Assembly (NCBI GenBank): GCA_029557215.1
Contig: JAKPQQ010000131.1
Location: 1 to 34,253 of the forward strand
Direction of reading: 5' to 3'
DNA length: 34,253 nt
From: Fibrobacterota bacterium
GTDB taxonomy: Bacteria > Fibrobacterota > Fibrobacteria > UBA5070
The notes under the pieces were generated by a model. That model saw nothing but the letters and a program-made list of their open reading frames with translations. It was not told the origin of the DNA and did not search any database. The position numbers and the translations under genes were made by a program. This document shows positions 1-7,503 of this stretch, one piece after another; the stretch's first letter is position 1, and every line of letters begins with the position of its first letter.

Positions 1-334
1 GCAGGAACAACTTGAGCAGAGCCTCCAGCGACAGCCCCGTGTACAACGGCGTTTCCAGCGAAGCGAACAGGATTTGCGCCCCCGACACTCCGCTCCTCAG
101 GAGCGCGTCGATGCACTGGAACATCATCCAGGTCTTGCCCACGCGCCGGGGCCCCAGCACCAAGACGCTGCGGTTCACCTCGCTTTGGCTCACCAGGCGA
201 TGGAAGTCCGTGAAATAGGCGCGCTTGGGAGCGTCGCGATATTCGGCATCCACCCCCCGCCCTGCCTGCCACCACGGGTTGTCGAACCGCAGCCGCTCGA
301 TCACCTCGCGCTCGGAGATCTCCATCAAAGCCAT
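1..334 (-). CDS. AAA-type ATPase, N-terminal part (cut by window edge)
   Basis: The first 111 residues are present and the rest lies beyond position 1. A Walker A motif, GPRRVGKT, is visible at residues 61-68, preceded by a hydrophobic strand (SVLVL) and followed by a helix. This matches ATPases of the AAA_14/DUF4143 type, which are common in accessory regions and whose cellular role is mostly unknown. The N-terminus (MALMEISERE) with the FDNPWW stretch is typical of that group. The ATG at 334 is chosen because a strong purine-rich ribosome site (GGAAGGGAGGGGG) lies just upstream; an ATG at 325 is the alternative. The Walker B motif and the C-terminal nuclease-like domain cannot be seen here. 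The upstream leader is strikingly AT-rich and carries repeated boxes that could be operators. Confidence 0.8.
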   Translation of the reverse strand, partial: MALMEISEREVIERLRFDNPWWQAGRGVDAEYRDAPKRAYFTDFHRLVSQSEVNRSVLVLGPRRVGKTWMMFQCIDALLRSGVSGAQILFASLETPLYTGLSLEALLKLFL

Positions 335-370
335 GTGATCCCCCTCCCTTCCGCTCTTCTGATATCAAGA

Positions 371-459
371 TAAACACACTTAAACACACCTAGATCAACA
401 AAAATAAGCAAACAATTTTAGCCTTAAATATATCAAACTAAGCACACTTAAGTCTGCTT
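371..459. promoter_or_regulatory. AT-rich leader with repeated boxes and a palindrome
   Basis: The 13-base box TAA(G/A)CACACTTAA occurs at 371-383 and 439-451. A further partial copy (TAAACACACC) is at 381-390. The second box is half of a near-perfect 20-base palindrome at 440-459, arms AAGCA and TGCTT around ACTTAAGT. The stretch is far more AT-rich than its surroundings. It lies 37-125 bases upstream of the ATPase start. By position it is a promoter and operator region for that gene, perhaps for autoregulation; no regulator is identified. Confidence 0.5.
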
Positions 460-524
460 GTAAAAAGAACTGCATCACAACACCCCCGCCAGGAAGCATC
501 GCGGCGTGGTGGATGTCATCTGGA

Positions 525-773
525 TCAGATCCTCGGCGCAAAAATGAGGGGCATGGCAGCGACCCTGTAGCCGTCGCGCCAATGCCGTCGCGCGGCGGAC
601 AGCACGACGTCCAGATGCTCCTCTTCGCTTCCCGCGCAAGCATCCTTCAGGCTCTCGAACAGATGGCAATGCGCGTCGAACCGCGCGGGAAAATCTGGTG
701 CGATCGAGAAGTCCTCCGGACGAAATCGGGGGATTGGGAAGCCGCGCCCGCCCGCGGCGCGCGTTTGCATCAT
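525..773 (-). CDS. Small hypothetical protein (82 aa)
   Basis: This is an 82-residue reading frame that begins 7 bases after the stop codon of the upstream barrel-like gene and reads in the same direction. The start is the first of two adjacent ATG codons; only a weak ribosome site (TAGGC) precedes it. The protein has a mixed, globular-looking composition, with an HCHLFESL stretch, an acidic SEEEH patch and a tryptophan in RRHWRDG. No signal peptide, membrane segment or known motif is recognised. The same frame runs on upstream beneath the neighbouring gene, so the real start is uncertain. It is kept because it fills the operon end tightly and its residue use looks protein-like, but it could be chance. 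Confidence 0.45.
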   Translation of the reverse strand: MMQTRAAGGRGFPIPRFRPEDFSIAPDFPARFDAHCHLFESLKDACAGSEEEHLDVVLSAARRHWRDGYRVAAMPLIFAPRI

Positions 774-780
774 TTTTTGC

Positions 781-1374
781 CTACATCCAATCCCACTGGA
801 CCTTCGCGACCGCCTGCCCGAGCGTCCATTCGCTGGTCGACGAAGCCACCCTGTTCCTGGAGCGGAACGAAACCTCGCAGATCGTGCCTTCCAGGACGAC
901 CCGCGTGCCGCCACGCGCGAAGGCCAGACCGGAACCTGCCCGCCAACCAGGTCCGCTCTCGGCGCTGGCCGCCTCGTCGTGGACCAGGGCGGGAACCGCC
1001 ACGCCCGCCCCCGCACGAATCCACAGCTGCGAAGGCCCGATCCTCAGCAGACGAAAACCGCCCACCAGCGACGCGTGGGCGACGGAAAACCCCGTGGCGT
1101 CGAGCCGATGGACCGACAGCACCTCGCCATCGATCCCCAGGACCAGAGCCCCCTCCCAGCGATCCTGGCGAAGCGCGGCCTCCAGGTCCACCACGGCCGT
1201 GAACAAAGCCGGGATATCGCGGGAAAAGTCGGTTCCCGGGACGGAACCGCGCACACGCTGTTCCAAGAATGGCTTGGACAGGCCTCCGCCGAACCGAATG
1301 GAAAGCGAATCGCTCCATCCCGCCCGGAGCACCGCGGGAAGCAACAGCAAAAGCAGGAACGCTGGACGTGTCAT
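781..1374 (-). CDS. Exported outer-membrane-barrel-like protein
   Basis: The protein has 197 residues with a classic signal peptide: MTRPAF, then a leucine-rich core (LLLLLLPAVLRA), with cleavage likely near residue 20. The mature part alternates polar and hydrophobic residues in about eight strand-like stretches, is rich in glycine, and ends in aromatic residues (QWDWM). That pattern fits a small outer-membrane beta-barrel or a porin-like fold. No enzyme motif is seen. Its ATG overlaps the stop codon of the SGNH esterase lipoprotein upstream (ATGA), so the two are probably translationally coupled and may act together at the cell surface. The barrel assignment rests on sequence pattern only. 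Confidence 0.65.
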   Translation of the reverse strand: MTRPAFLLLLLLPAVLRAGWSDSLSIRFGGGLSKPFLEQRVRGSVPGTDFSRDIPALFTAVVDLEAALRQDRWEGALVLGIDGEVLSVHRLDATGFSVAHASLVGGFRLLRIGPSQLWIRAGAGVAVPALVHDEAASAESGPGWRAGSGLAFARGGTRVVLEGTICEVSFRSRNRVASSTSEWTLGQAVAKVQWDWM

Positions 1375-2063
1375 GGACGCAACTCCGGTTCGAACCGCGC
1401 GATCCACTCCGCGGCCAAGGCGGCGATGCGCAAGGCTCCGGCGCCCGTGAGGTGGACGTGGTCGTGGAAGAACAATTCCATGGAATCCGGACCCGCGGCC
1501 GCCCAGGCCAGATGGCTCAGGCTGTCCAGAGGCACGACCGGGAGATCCAGCCGCGCGCCGGCCTGACGGATTCCGGCAGCCAGGGTGCCGGCCCCCGCGA
1601 TCCCGTCCCGCGATTCCATGGGGGTGACCAGGATCGTTCGCGTCCGCCTCGCGCGGAACGCCGAGACCATCGAATCGACGGCGCGCGCCTCGCGAAGGCT
1701 GTCGTTGCCGTTGTGCCCGAACTGGACGATCGCGATGTCGGCGTTGGCGGCCAGAGCGCCGGGCAGCCCTTCGCGCAGGAAGGATTCCGCTGTGGCACCG
1801 GGAATGGCGAGATCGAACAACGCCGCGTCCGGATCCAGGAATCCGTGGAGGACCTCGCCCCACCCGACGATCCCGCCTTCGGCGGCGTAGTGCGACATGG
1901 TGCTGTCGCCGCAGAGGACCACGCGAAGCCCCCCGCCAGGATCTGTCGCGCATCCCGCAAGGGCGAGGACGACGCAGGCGGCCCGCGCGAGCCATCCCGA
2001 TGGCGGCGGGTTTCCCGACCGTCCCGTCGTCAATCCAGTCCCTTCCAAGCCGGCGCTTCGCAT
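1371..2063 (-). CDS. SGNH/GDSL-type esterase lipoprotein (CE12-like)
   Basis: This is a 230-residue secreted esterase with a lipobox (LALAGC, cysteine 38), so it is probably anchored in the outer membrane. SGNH-family blocks are present in order: block I GDSTM with the nucleophile serine 54, the FGHNGND stretch carrying the block III asparagine, and block V HDHVH with aspartate 201 and histidine 204. GDST with DxVH resembles rhamnogalacturonan acetylesterases (CE12), which remove acetyl groups from pectin; the substrate here is an inference. The ATG at 2063 gives a long leader and overlaps the DinB-like gene by 34 bases. A TTG at 2033, overlapping that gene's stop codon, would give a more usual 27-residue signal peptide. 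Confidence 0.78.
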   Translation of the reverse strand: MRSAGLEGTGLTTGRSGNPPPSGWLARAACVVLALAGCATDPGGGLRVVLCGDSTMSHYAAEGGIVGWGEVLHGFLDPDAALFDLAIPGATAESFLREGLPGALAANADIAIVQFGHNGNDSLREARAVDSMVSAFRARRTRTILVTPMESRDGIAGAGTLAAGIRQAGARLDLPVVPLDSLSHLAWAAAGPDSMELFFHDHVHLTGAGALRIAALAAEWIARFEPELRP

Positions 2064-2476
2064 CCTCGCTGCTTGAGCCATGCGTGCAGGTATCCCACAT
2101 GGTGCATGGCGTGCCGATCCTGCGCCATCACGAGTTCCAGGCGGCTCCAGGCGCAGCCGTCGGGATGGCCCTCCCAGTCGGGCCGGGAGTCCAGGTGCCG
2201 ACGGATTCCGTCGGCGACTTCGGCGAAATAGGCCGACATCTCGCCGGGATCCAGCCGTTTGCGTCGCGCGCGAAGAGCGTCGACCGCCTTGGCCCGTTCC
2301 GAGCCGGGATCGACGAACCACTTGTCCAGCGAGGTCGCCAGATGGAACAACTGCTCGTCGAACCCCCATTCGGAGGAGTCGGAGGGATCGGGCCGGTGGA
2401 TGTCGACCAGAACCTGCACGTTGGCCAGCAGCACGTCGGTCTGGCGGACGACCGCGTCGTGGATCGGAGTTTTCAT
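2030..2476 (-). CDS. DinB-like metal-binding four-helix protein
   Basis: The protein has 148 residues, is predicted cytoplasmic and is mostly helical. The C-terminal HAMHHVGYLHAW stretch matches the conserved histidine motif of the DinB/YfiT superfamily, where three histidines bind a divalent metal. The N-terminal MKTPIHDAVVRQTDVL helix supplies another histidine. Members act in stress responses or as thiol-dependent transferases, and most, like this one, have no assigned substrate. The ATG at 2476 is preceded by GGAGGT at good spacing, which decides the start over a longer upstream frame. It is followed at once by the SGNH lipoprotein gene. Confidence 0.75.
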   Translation of the reverse strand: MKTPIHDAVVRQTDVLLANVQVLVDIHRPDPSDSSEWGFDEQLFHLATSLDKWFVDPGSERAKAVDALRARRKRLDPGEMSAYFAEVADGIRRHLDSRPDWEGHPDGCAWSRLELVMAQDRHAMHHVGYLHAWLKQRGCEAPAWKGLD

Positions 2477-2540
2477 GGCAGGACCTCCATTGCACCGAAG
2501 GCGCGGCTGCACGGACTCGTTCGCCGGTCGGCAGTGGAGG

Positions 2541-3011
2541 TCACCGGGAATCCCGGTCGACCTCCATCGGCACGAGCACCTTCCGGAAGAAGTGCTTCCG
2601 GATCCCGTGTCCGGGAACGTCGTGCGCGAACATCTCCTCGTAGCCGTGGCACCTGTAGAACCCTGGCGCCTGGAACGACGCCGTTTCCAAAGTTACGAGC
2701 GAACAGCCTCTGGCGCTGGCAACATTTTCCGTCTCGCGCAGCAATCTGCTCCCGTATCCTTCGCCCCGGCTGGATTCCCGGATCCACAAGACGTCCAGAT
2801 GCAACCAGCCCCACCGGGTCCAACCCGTGGAGCCTCCCGCCACCTCTCCGGCGGCATCGCGCAGCACCACGGCGAACCACCGGAAATCCCGGGTCCCCGT
2901 GACGCGGCAGTTGTGCTCGAACAGGGACTCGGAAAGGCTTTCGAGCAATTCCCGTCCGGGTTCTTCGACGACTTCCACGTCCAGCCCGCCGCTCGACCGC
3001 TCCCGGATCAC
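2541..3011 (-). CDS. GNAT-family N-acetyltransferase
   Basis: This is a 156-residue single-domain protein with the GNAT fold order. A WLHLDVLWI strand leads into the acetyl-CoA loop SSRGEGYGSRLL (R-G-x-G-x-G/A motif A), followed by the ARGCSLVTLET strand and the AxGFYRCHGYEE motif near the C-terminus. Such enzymes move an acetyl group from acetyl-CoA to an amine; the acceptor is unknown. The late FYRCHGYEE stretch resembles GNATs whose substrates are small molecules or protein N-termini. The start is a GTG at 3011, only 10 bases after the stop codon of the upstream lipoprotein frame. The start choice is moderately certain; the family is clear. Confidence 0.85.
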   Translation of the reverse strand: MIRERSSGGLDVEVVEEPGRELLESLSESLFEHNCRVTGTRDFRWFAVVLRDAAGEVAGGSTGWTRWGWLHLDVLWIRESSRGEGYGSRLLRETENVASARGCSLVTLETASFQAPGFYRCHGYEEMFAHDVPGHGIRKHFFRKVLVPMEVDRDSR

Positions 3012-3021
3012 GACGAGCGCC

Positions 3022-3489
3022 TCACACCAGGTTCGGATTCGGGAACGACTTCCGGAACCGCACCGTGTCGGTGAACGGCACAGGTGTCAGCGAACGCCCC
3101 GAGTCCCGATACTGGAGCAGATGCCAACCGCGCCCGAAGCGGCCCGTCAATTTCCGTTTGCGCAACAACCCATCGTCATCGGCCACGATCGAATCGCGCA
3201 CCCAGAACAACACGTGGGCGGAAAAATACGCCTCGCCATCCGAAGGTTCGGCTCCCGCTGCCATTTGCCCGATGGTCATTTTGGCGATTTCGTCGGTCGC
3301 GGCCACCAAAAGCGGAGCCAGCGCCCAGCGATGCTCGGTCTCGTAGTGGGCCACGGTGTCGTCGTCGATCTTCCCCCCGGCATCGTTGGCGTCGATCTGC
3401 CTGATCCTTGCGTAGAACTCGAAGGAAGAATCGACCCGCGCAGGAAGAGCCAACCACCCGGATTCCCCTGGCAACGCGAAAGCCTGCAT
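3022..3489 (-). CDS. Hypothetical protein (155 aa), C-terminal part of split lipoprotein
   Basis: The frame opens with ATG at 3489, 36 bases after the TAG that ends the lipoprotein fragment and in the same frame. The protein is soluble-looking: an SSFEFYARIRQID strand, the AHYETEHRWALAPLLVAATDEIAKMTIGQMA helix pair (given here as seen, with HYETEHRW as the most distinctive part), FSAHVLFWVRDSIV, and a GWHLLQYRDSG strand. No enzyme motif or family is recognised. No good ribosome site precedes the ATG, so independent translation is doubtful. The GNAT gene begins 10 bases after its stop codon. Confidence 0.55.
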   Translation of the reverse strand: MQAFALPGESGWLALPARVDSSFEFYARIRQIDANDAGGKIDDDTVAHYETEHRWALAPLLVAATDEIAKMTIGQMAAGAEPSDGEAYFSAHVLFWVRDSIVADDDGLLRKRKLTGRFGRGWHLLQYRDSGRSLTPVPFTDTVRFRKSFPNPNLV

Positions 3490-3525
3490 GACAGGCCGAT
3501 CGGCCAGTGACTTCGGAAGGATCGG

Positions 3526-3756
3526 CTAGGAAAACGACGCGTGGTACCACTTTGCGAGCATGACGCGACCCGCGATCCCCTCTTCGACCCGGAACCGCAG
3601 CGTGTCGAGGGGAGCTTCCGCCGCAGTGGGGTCCTGGACGGAATCCGACTTCCCGGCAGGATCGGCGGTCGTCGCTCCGGTGCCGACAGGAGACTCCGGG
3701 TCGCAAGCCAAGAGTCCGATCGCCACGATCGAAAGAACGAAAAGGGATGTCTTCAC
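3526..3756 (-). CDS. N-terminal lipoprotein fragment (76 aa)
   Basis: The fragment starts at GTG 3756, preceded by an excellent GGAGG site. It has a lipoprotein signal peptide with a hydrophobic core (LFVLSIVAIGLLA) and acylated cysteine 18, a low-complexity linker rich in T, A, D and P, and then the beginning of a folded domain (LDTLRFRVEEGIAG). It ends at TAG in the middle of what looks like that domain (WYHASFS). As a stand-alone product it would be a short surface-anchored peptide. More likely it is the first part of the split gene that continues downstream in the same frame. Confidence 0.55.
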   Translation of the reverse strand: MKTSLFVLSIVAIGLLACDPESPVGTGATTADPAGKSDSVQDPTAAEAPLDTLRFRVEEGIAGRVMLAKWYHASFS

Positions 3757-3885
3757 GAAACGCCTCCATCACCCGGGGAACCACTGGAGAATCGAACGAT
3801 CCTCGAACCAGACCGGCCCATTCCACGCTTTTTGTCAATGTAGGCGTTCCCCCGAAGCTTCTGGCAGGGATGGAAGTCGCCGACG

Positions 3886-5517
3886 CTACCGGACCACTTG
3901 CACCAGGACCGTGGTCCGCGAACGGCTTCCCGTCGACTCCAGCACGTGCACACCGGAAGGCACCCCTTCGAGCGGGACTTCCCCGACCCCTCCGCGCATC
4001 GCACCGCGCGCCAGAATCCGACCGTATGGGTCGCGAAGCGCGAGCGACGCGATCTCGTGCCGTTCGCCGAACACCCGAATCGTTCGACCGATCGTCCCGA
4101 TCCTCAATGCCGGTCGGGACGATCCGGTCCCGCGCACGCCGGTCCCCGCCGGGAGCTTCAGGTACACGATGGATTCCACCCGCTCGGCGTCTGGCAGGAT
4201 GTGCGGGATCCCGTCGGAATTCCTGTCCTGCGCGCCGTAGTCGTTGTCGTTCAACAGCGCGACCGCCGTGTCGCCCAGCAGCTCCAGCCCTTCGGGCTTG
4301 CGGCTGGTCCAGGCCCCGCCACCCGACAACAGATCCCCCATCCGCACGGTTCTCGCCACCGGCACGATCCCCACCGCGCTCCACACCGAGGTCGCAGTGT
4401 CCATCCCGATCTCTTCGGGCGTGAGGAGCTTGGAAACGTCGGACTTCCAGAAGGTCAGCCCCTTGCCGTGGTCTTCCGGATCGCGGATGTCGGTGGCGCC
4501 TGCGATGTCGAACTCCACCAGATCGACCCAGTATTTTCCCAGTCCGTCCTCGCCGTGTTCGATCGCCAGGAATCGGGTCTCGGAAAGCGCCACCATGTCG
4601 CCGATCTTGGTCTCCGAAGCCAGGCGCTTGGAAGCCCCCTTGAGATCGACCAAGTAGACGTGTTCGCGGCTTTTCCCGGTGGCAGGATCCAACCACAGGA
4701 CGCGGACCATCCTGGAATCCTTCGTGTTGGCGCTCGACGAATTGTCGGCCGGCGACTGCAGCATCGCCACGACCTTGCCCGAAGGCGTGACCGCCATCGC
4801 CTCGAACCCGCGGTTGTCGCGACGTTTGGCGAACACCTTGGGAAGCCCGTTGCCCGGATGCCACTCCTTCACGATCCGCTTGGTGGCCTTGTCGATCTCG
4901 ACAATGGACGGCCCCAGTTCGTCGGAGGCCAGGAAGTTCCCCGAAGGAAGAATCCTCAAGGCCTCGAAGTCGTATCCGTTGGGCACCGCGGCGAGCTTCG
5001 CGGCTTCGTCCACCGACGCCACGGCCAGGTTTCCCTTCAAGGCGATCTCGTCGGGATCCAGTCTGCTGTTGGGCAACCCCGTGGTGAACACCGTGGCCGA
5101 CTCCAGCGAAGCGATCGAATCGATCTCCAGCACCTTCAGGGTCCCGCCGTCCACCTTCAATTTCACGAGCTTGTGGTGGTAGTCAGGCAGCGCGAACACC
5201 CGGGCCTTCATGGAGCTCGTCTCGTAGGCGCTCGACAATCCGCGATCATCCAGCGTCCAGAACGTGGATCCAGTGGGATCGTCCGGATCGCGCGCCAGGC
5301 AACCGAACCCGGACAGCCGCACGGGTGTGGCCAGTCGCGCGTAGTTCTTGGGCGAGCCCGTCTTCTCGGTCGCGAAGAAAAACGGCGTTTCCAGACCGCC
5401 CGATTGGGCCAGGACGGGCATTTCGGGCAACGCGTAGGCCTTGTCGAATTCCCAGGCCCCGGTCGACGAAGCCATCGCCGCCGCGACCATCCACCCCTTC
5501 GACATCCATTCCGACAT
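3886..5517 (-). CDS. Secreted phytase-like (esterase-like) protein with C-terminal sorting-like tail
   Basis: The protein has about 543 residues. The N-terminus has a short hydrophobic export signal. The body matches the phytase-like beta-propeller family (PF13449): FWTLDDRGLSS near the start, GYDFEALRILP with ASDELGPSIVEID in the middle, and NRGFEAMAVTPSGK, all typical blade motifs. Members are extracellular and often described as having esterase-like activity; phosphate-ester substrates are likely but not proven. The last 70 or so residues (ALRDPYGRIL, VPSGVHVLE) resemble a type-A secretion tail. The ATG at 5517 is chosen because GGGAG lies 6 bases before it; an ATG at 5523 sits too close to that site. 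A pair of 11-base direct repeats lies 72-115 bases upstream. Confidence 0.75.
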   Translation of the reverse strand: MSEWMSKGWMVAAAMASSTGAWEFDKAYALPEMPVLAQSGGLETPFFFATEKTGSPKNYARLATPVRLSGFGCLARDPDDPTGSTFWTLDDRGLSSAYETSSMKARVFALPDYHHKLVKLKVDGGTLKVLEIDSIASLESATVFTTGLPNSRLDPDEIALKGNLAVASVDEAAKLAAVPNGYDFEALRILPSGNFLASDELGPSIVEIDKATKRIVKEWHPGNGLPKVFAKRRDNRGFEAMAVTPSGKVVAMLQSPADNSSSANTKDSRMVRVLWLDPATGKSREHVYLVDLKGASKRLASETKIGDMVALSETRFLAIEHGEDGLGKYWVDLVEFDIAGATDIRDPEDHGKGLTFWKSDVSKLLTPEEIGMDTATSVWSAVGIVPVARTVRMGDLLSGGGAWTSRKPEGLELLGDTAVALLNDNDYGAQDRNSDGIPHILPDAERVESIVYLKLPAGTGVRGTGSSRPALRIGTIGRTIRVFGERHEIASLALRDPYGRILARGAMRGGVGEVPLEGVPSGVHVLESTGSRSRTTVLVQVVR

Positions 5518-5588
5518 GCGCATCTCCCGGTATCCAAGAATCGATCTCCGCTAACCTACCCCGACAGTCCGGCCCTTCGCGGCCCGTT

Positions 5589-5632
5589 TGTCACCACCCA
5601 GCCACATTCCTCGTGACGCCATGTCACCACCC
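5589..5632. repeat. Pair of 11-base direct repeats (TGTCACCACCC)
   Basis: TGTCACCACCC occurs at 5589-5599 and 5622-5632, spaced 33 bases start to start, which is about three helical turns. It lies between the end of the MFS gene and the start of the phytase-like gene, both on the minus strand. It may be a regulator site for the phytase-like gene. The rest of 5524-5702 shows no gene. Confidence 0.4.
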
Positions 5633-5702
5633 CGACATCGCGGGCCGATCCGGTGCAGCGAAGCCGCCAAAACGGGTTTCCCAAGGATGGCTCGTGGTCG
5701 GA

Positions 5703-6995
5703 TCAGATCGTCCCCGGGTCGGAGGCTCTCGCCAGCCGGTCGCGCATGTCGGCGCGCAAGGCGGGCACCCGCGAAGCGAACACCGCCGCGCAGGCGAGGA
5801 ACGCGCCCCCGAACAGGAACACGGCCTCCGGGAATCCCCGGCGATCCGACACCCAGCCGATCGCCAGACTCCCGAAGGTCGATGTTCCCAGGAAGGCCAA
5901 CGTGTAGAGCGACATGACCCGCCCCCGATACCGATTGTCGACCAACGTCTGGATCAGGGCGTTGGCGCCGCTTGCCGCCGACACGAACCCGAACCCTCCG
6001 ACGGCGATCAGAAGCATGCAGGCCGCCTGGTGGCGCGCCAGCGAAAGCCCCACCACGGCCACGCCCGCCAAGCCCCCCATGACCGCGATCCGCGAAAGCA
6101 GACCCTTCACGCTCCTGCGCGAGGCCAGATACAACGCCGCGGTCAGGGCGCCGACCCCGCCCGAGCCCATCAGGAACCCCAAGGTCCTCGCGTCGCCTTG
6201 CAACATGTCGCGAGCCATCACGGGCAGCAGGACGGTGTAGGCCAGGCCGAACATGCCCACGGCCGACACCAGCAGAAGAAGGTCGCGGATGGGTTCGTGC
6301 GAACGCACGTACCGGATTCCGTCCATGATTTCCCTGCCCAACCGATGGTGCGCGGATGGCTGCGTCGGGTTCGGACGGATGGCCACCAGGGCGAGCACCA
6401 CGGCGACGTAGCTCGCGGCGTTCAGGTAGAAGCACCGGTCTTCGCCGATGGTGGCGACCAGCACCCCTCCGATGGAAGGTCCGACCAGCCGGGCCGCGTT
6501 GAACAGCGCCGAATTGAGCGCGATGGCGTTGGGAAGCATCGCCTTGTCGTCGATCATCTGCGACACGAACGCCTGCCGGAACGGGATCTCGAAGGCGTTC
6601 AAGACGCCGAGCACCGTGGCCAGGAACAGCAGCGACCAGACCGGAGCGTTCCCGCTTCCCACCACGATCGCCAGAGCCAACGCTTGGATTCCGGCCAATG
6701 CCTGGATCGCGATCAATGCCCGTTTGCGGTCCCAGCGATCGGCCAGGGCACCCGCCAACGGAGCGAACACCAGGGACGGAATCTGACTGAAGAACGCCAA
6801 GGCGCCCAGCAGGGTCTTGGAATCGGTGACGCGGTACAGGAACCAGCCCAGGGCGACCTGTTGAAGGAACGTGCCCACCAGCGAGATTCCCTGCCCCACG
6901 AAGAACAGCCGGAAGTTCCTGGAACCCAGGGCCCTGAAGACCCCGCGCCCCGCCGCACCGCCTCGATCGGAAGCCTTGTCCCCGGACGAAGTCAT
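5703..6995 (-). CDS. MFS transporter, EntS/MFS_3 type
   Basis: This is a 430-residue inner-membrane protein with about 12 hydrophobic segments. The loop after TM2 carries GALADRWDRKRAL (residues 82-94), the MFS motif A form seen in EntS-like siderophore exporters and related drug efflux pumps. RNFRLFFVGQGISLVGTF near the N-terminus is also typical of this group, as is FRQAFVSQMIDD after TM5. It probably exports a small molecule by proton antiport; the substrate is unknown. Its ATG overlaps the stop codon of the DUF2721 gene upstream (ATGA), so the two are translationally coupled. No siderophore synthesis genes lie nearby, so export of an iron chelator is not supported by context. Confidence 0.88.
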   Translation of the reverse strand: MTSSGDKASDRGGAAGRGVFRALGSRNFRLFFVGQGISLVGTFLQQVALGWFLYRVTDSKTLLGALAFFSQIPSLVFAPLAGALADRWDRKRALIAIQALAGIQALALAIVVGSGNAPVWSLLFLATVLGVLNAFEIPFRQAFVSQMIDDKAMLPNAIALNSALFNAARLVGPSIGGVLVATIGEDRCFYLNAASYVAVVLALVAIRPNPTQPSAHHRLGREIMDGIRYVRSHEPIRDLLLLVSAVGMFGLAYTVLLPVMARDMLQGDARTLGFLMGSGGVGALTAALYLASRRSVKGLLSRIAVMGGLAGVAVVGLSLARHQAACMLLIAVGGFGFVSAASGANALIQTLVDNRYRGRVMSLYTLAFLGTSTFGSLAIGWVSDRRGFPEAVFLFGGAFLACAAVFASRVPALRADMRDRLARASDPGTI

Positions 6996-7393
6996 TTCTT
7001 GTCGTTGGACTCGATGTCGCGCAGGTGCAGGCTCAGGGCGCCGCCCGAAAGCTGGATTTCCACCAGCGACAACCCCAGGGAGGCGGTCATGAGGGCCAGA
7101 CTGGCACCGAACACCCACTTGGCCGCCACGACGAGCCCCATCAGCAGCAGGATCATGCACACGACGCAAAGCAGCAGAGCCAGGATCCCCATGGTCTGCA
7201 TGTCGCGGATCAATCGCAATCGCCGCCGCAGGTTCTGGATCTGGTCCAGGAAGATGGGATCGGGCGAAGCCTTCCAATCCGCATGGAGCTTGCGGATGAT
7301 CGCCGCCAACCCCAGGAACCGGTTGGTGTAGGCGAGCATCAGGAGCGACACCGTCGGGAACAGCAGCGCCGGCGTCGAAATCGTGAGTTCCAT
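6992..7393 (-). CDS. DUF2721 family membrane protein
   Basis: The protein has 133 residues. The N-terminal hydrophobic segment (TPALLFPTVSLLMLAYTNRFL) leads to a charged amphipathic region (LRRRLRLIRDMQ), then two strong membrane segments (LALLLCVVCMILLLMGLVV and VFGASLALMTASLGL), then the polar end LHLRDIESNDKK. The layout and the NRxxxLAxxxR pattern match DUF2721, small integral membrane proteins of unknown function. The start ATG at 7393 has GGAG nine bases upstream. The gene ends in an ATGA overlap with the MFS transporter, suggesting a shared transcript and possibly a shared complex, though that is inference from spacing. Confidence 0.8.
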   Translation of the reverse strand: MELTISTPALLFPTVSLLMLAYTNRFLGLAAIIRKLHADWKASPDPIFLDQIQNLRRRLRLIRDMQTMGILALLLCVVCMILLLMGLVVAAKWVFGASLALMTASLGLSLVEIQLSGGALSLHLRDIESNDKK

Positions 7394-7503
7394 GTCGCGG
7401 TCTCCGTTGGTTCCGTCCCTTGCGGAACTTCCCCGCAAGCGTGGTTCGAAATGTGCCGGCCAAAGATACCCGCGGCATCGGCGGGTGACGAAGGATCGTC
7501 GTT

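Larger units (their letters stand above)
3022..3756 (-). pseudogene. Lipoprotein gene split by one in-frame TAG codon
   Basis: Two frames that look like separate genes, 3526-3756 and 3022-3489, lie in the same reading frame. They are separated only by a TAG at 3526-3528 followed by 12 sense codons (PILPKSLADRPV). Read through, they form one 244-codon lipoprotein. The N-terminus has a signal peptide with lipobox GLLAC and the C-terminal part is a compact globular domain. The second half lacks its own signal peptide or convincing ribosome site, which argues that it was once, or still is, part of one protein. A nonsense mutation, a sequencing error or amber readthrough would each explain it. The family is not recognised. 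Confidence 0.6.

Noticed and set aside
395-643. 82-codon frame on the minus strand covering the AT-rich leader
   Set aside because: It runs through the repeat boxes and the start of the neighbouring small gene in another frame, and has no ribosome site or protein-like pattern.
781-2100. Long frames of several hundred codons running through known genes in other frames (for example 781-2100 and 3176-4864)
   Set aside because: They are rich in Arg, Pro, Gly and Ala without domain structure and lie over clear genes on the same or opposite strand. In GC-rich DNA such frames are expected by chance; only the sub-segments matching real proteins were kept.
5524-5702. Possible small gene between the MFS and phytase-like genes
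   Set aside because: The frames crossing it are continuations of shadow frames. Only the 11-base direct repeats stand out.
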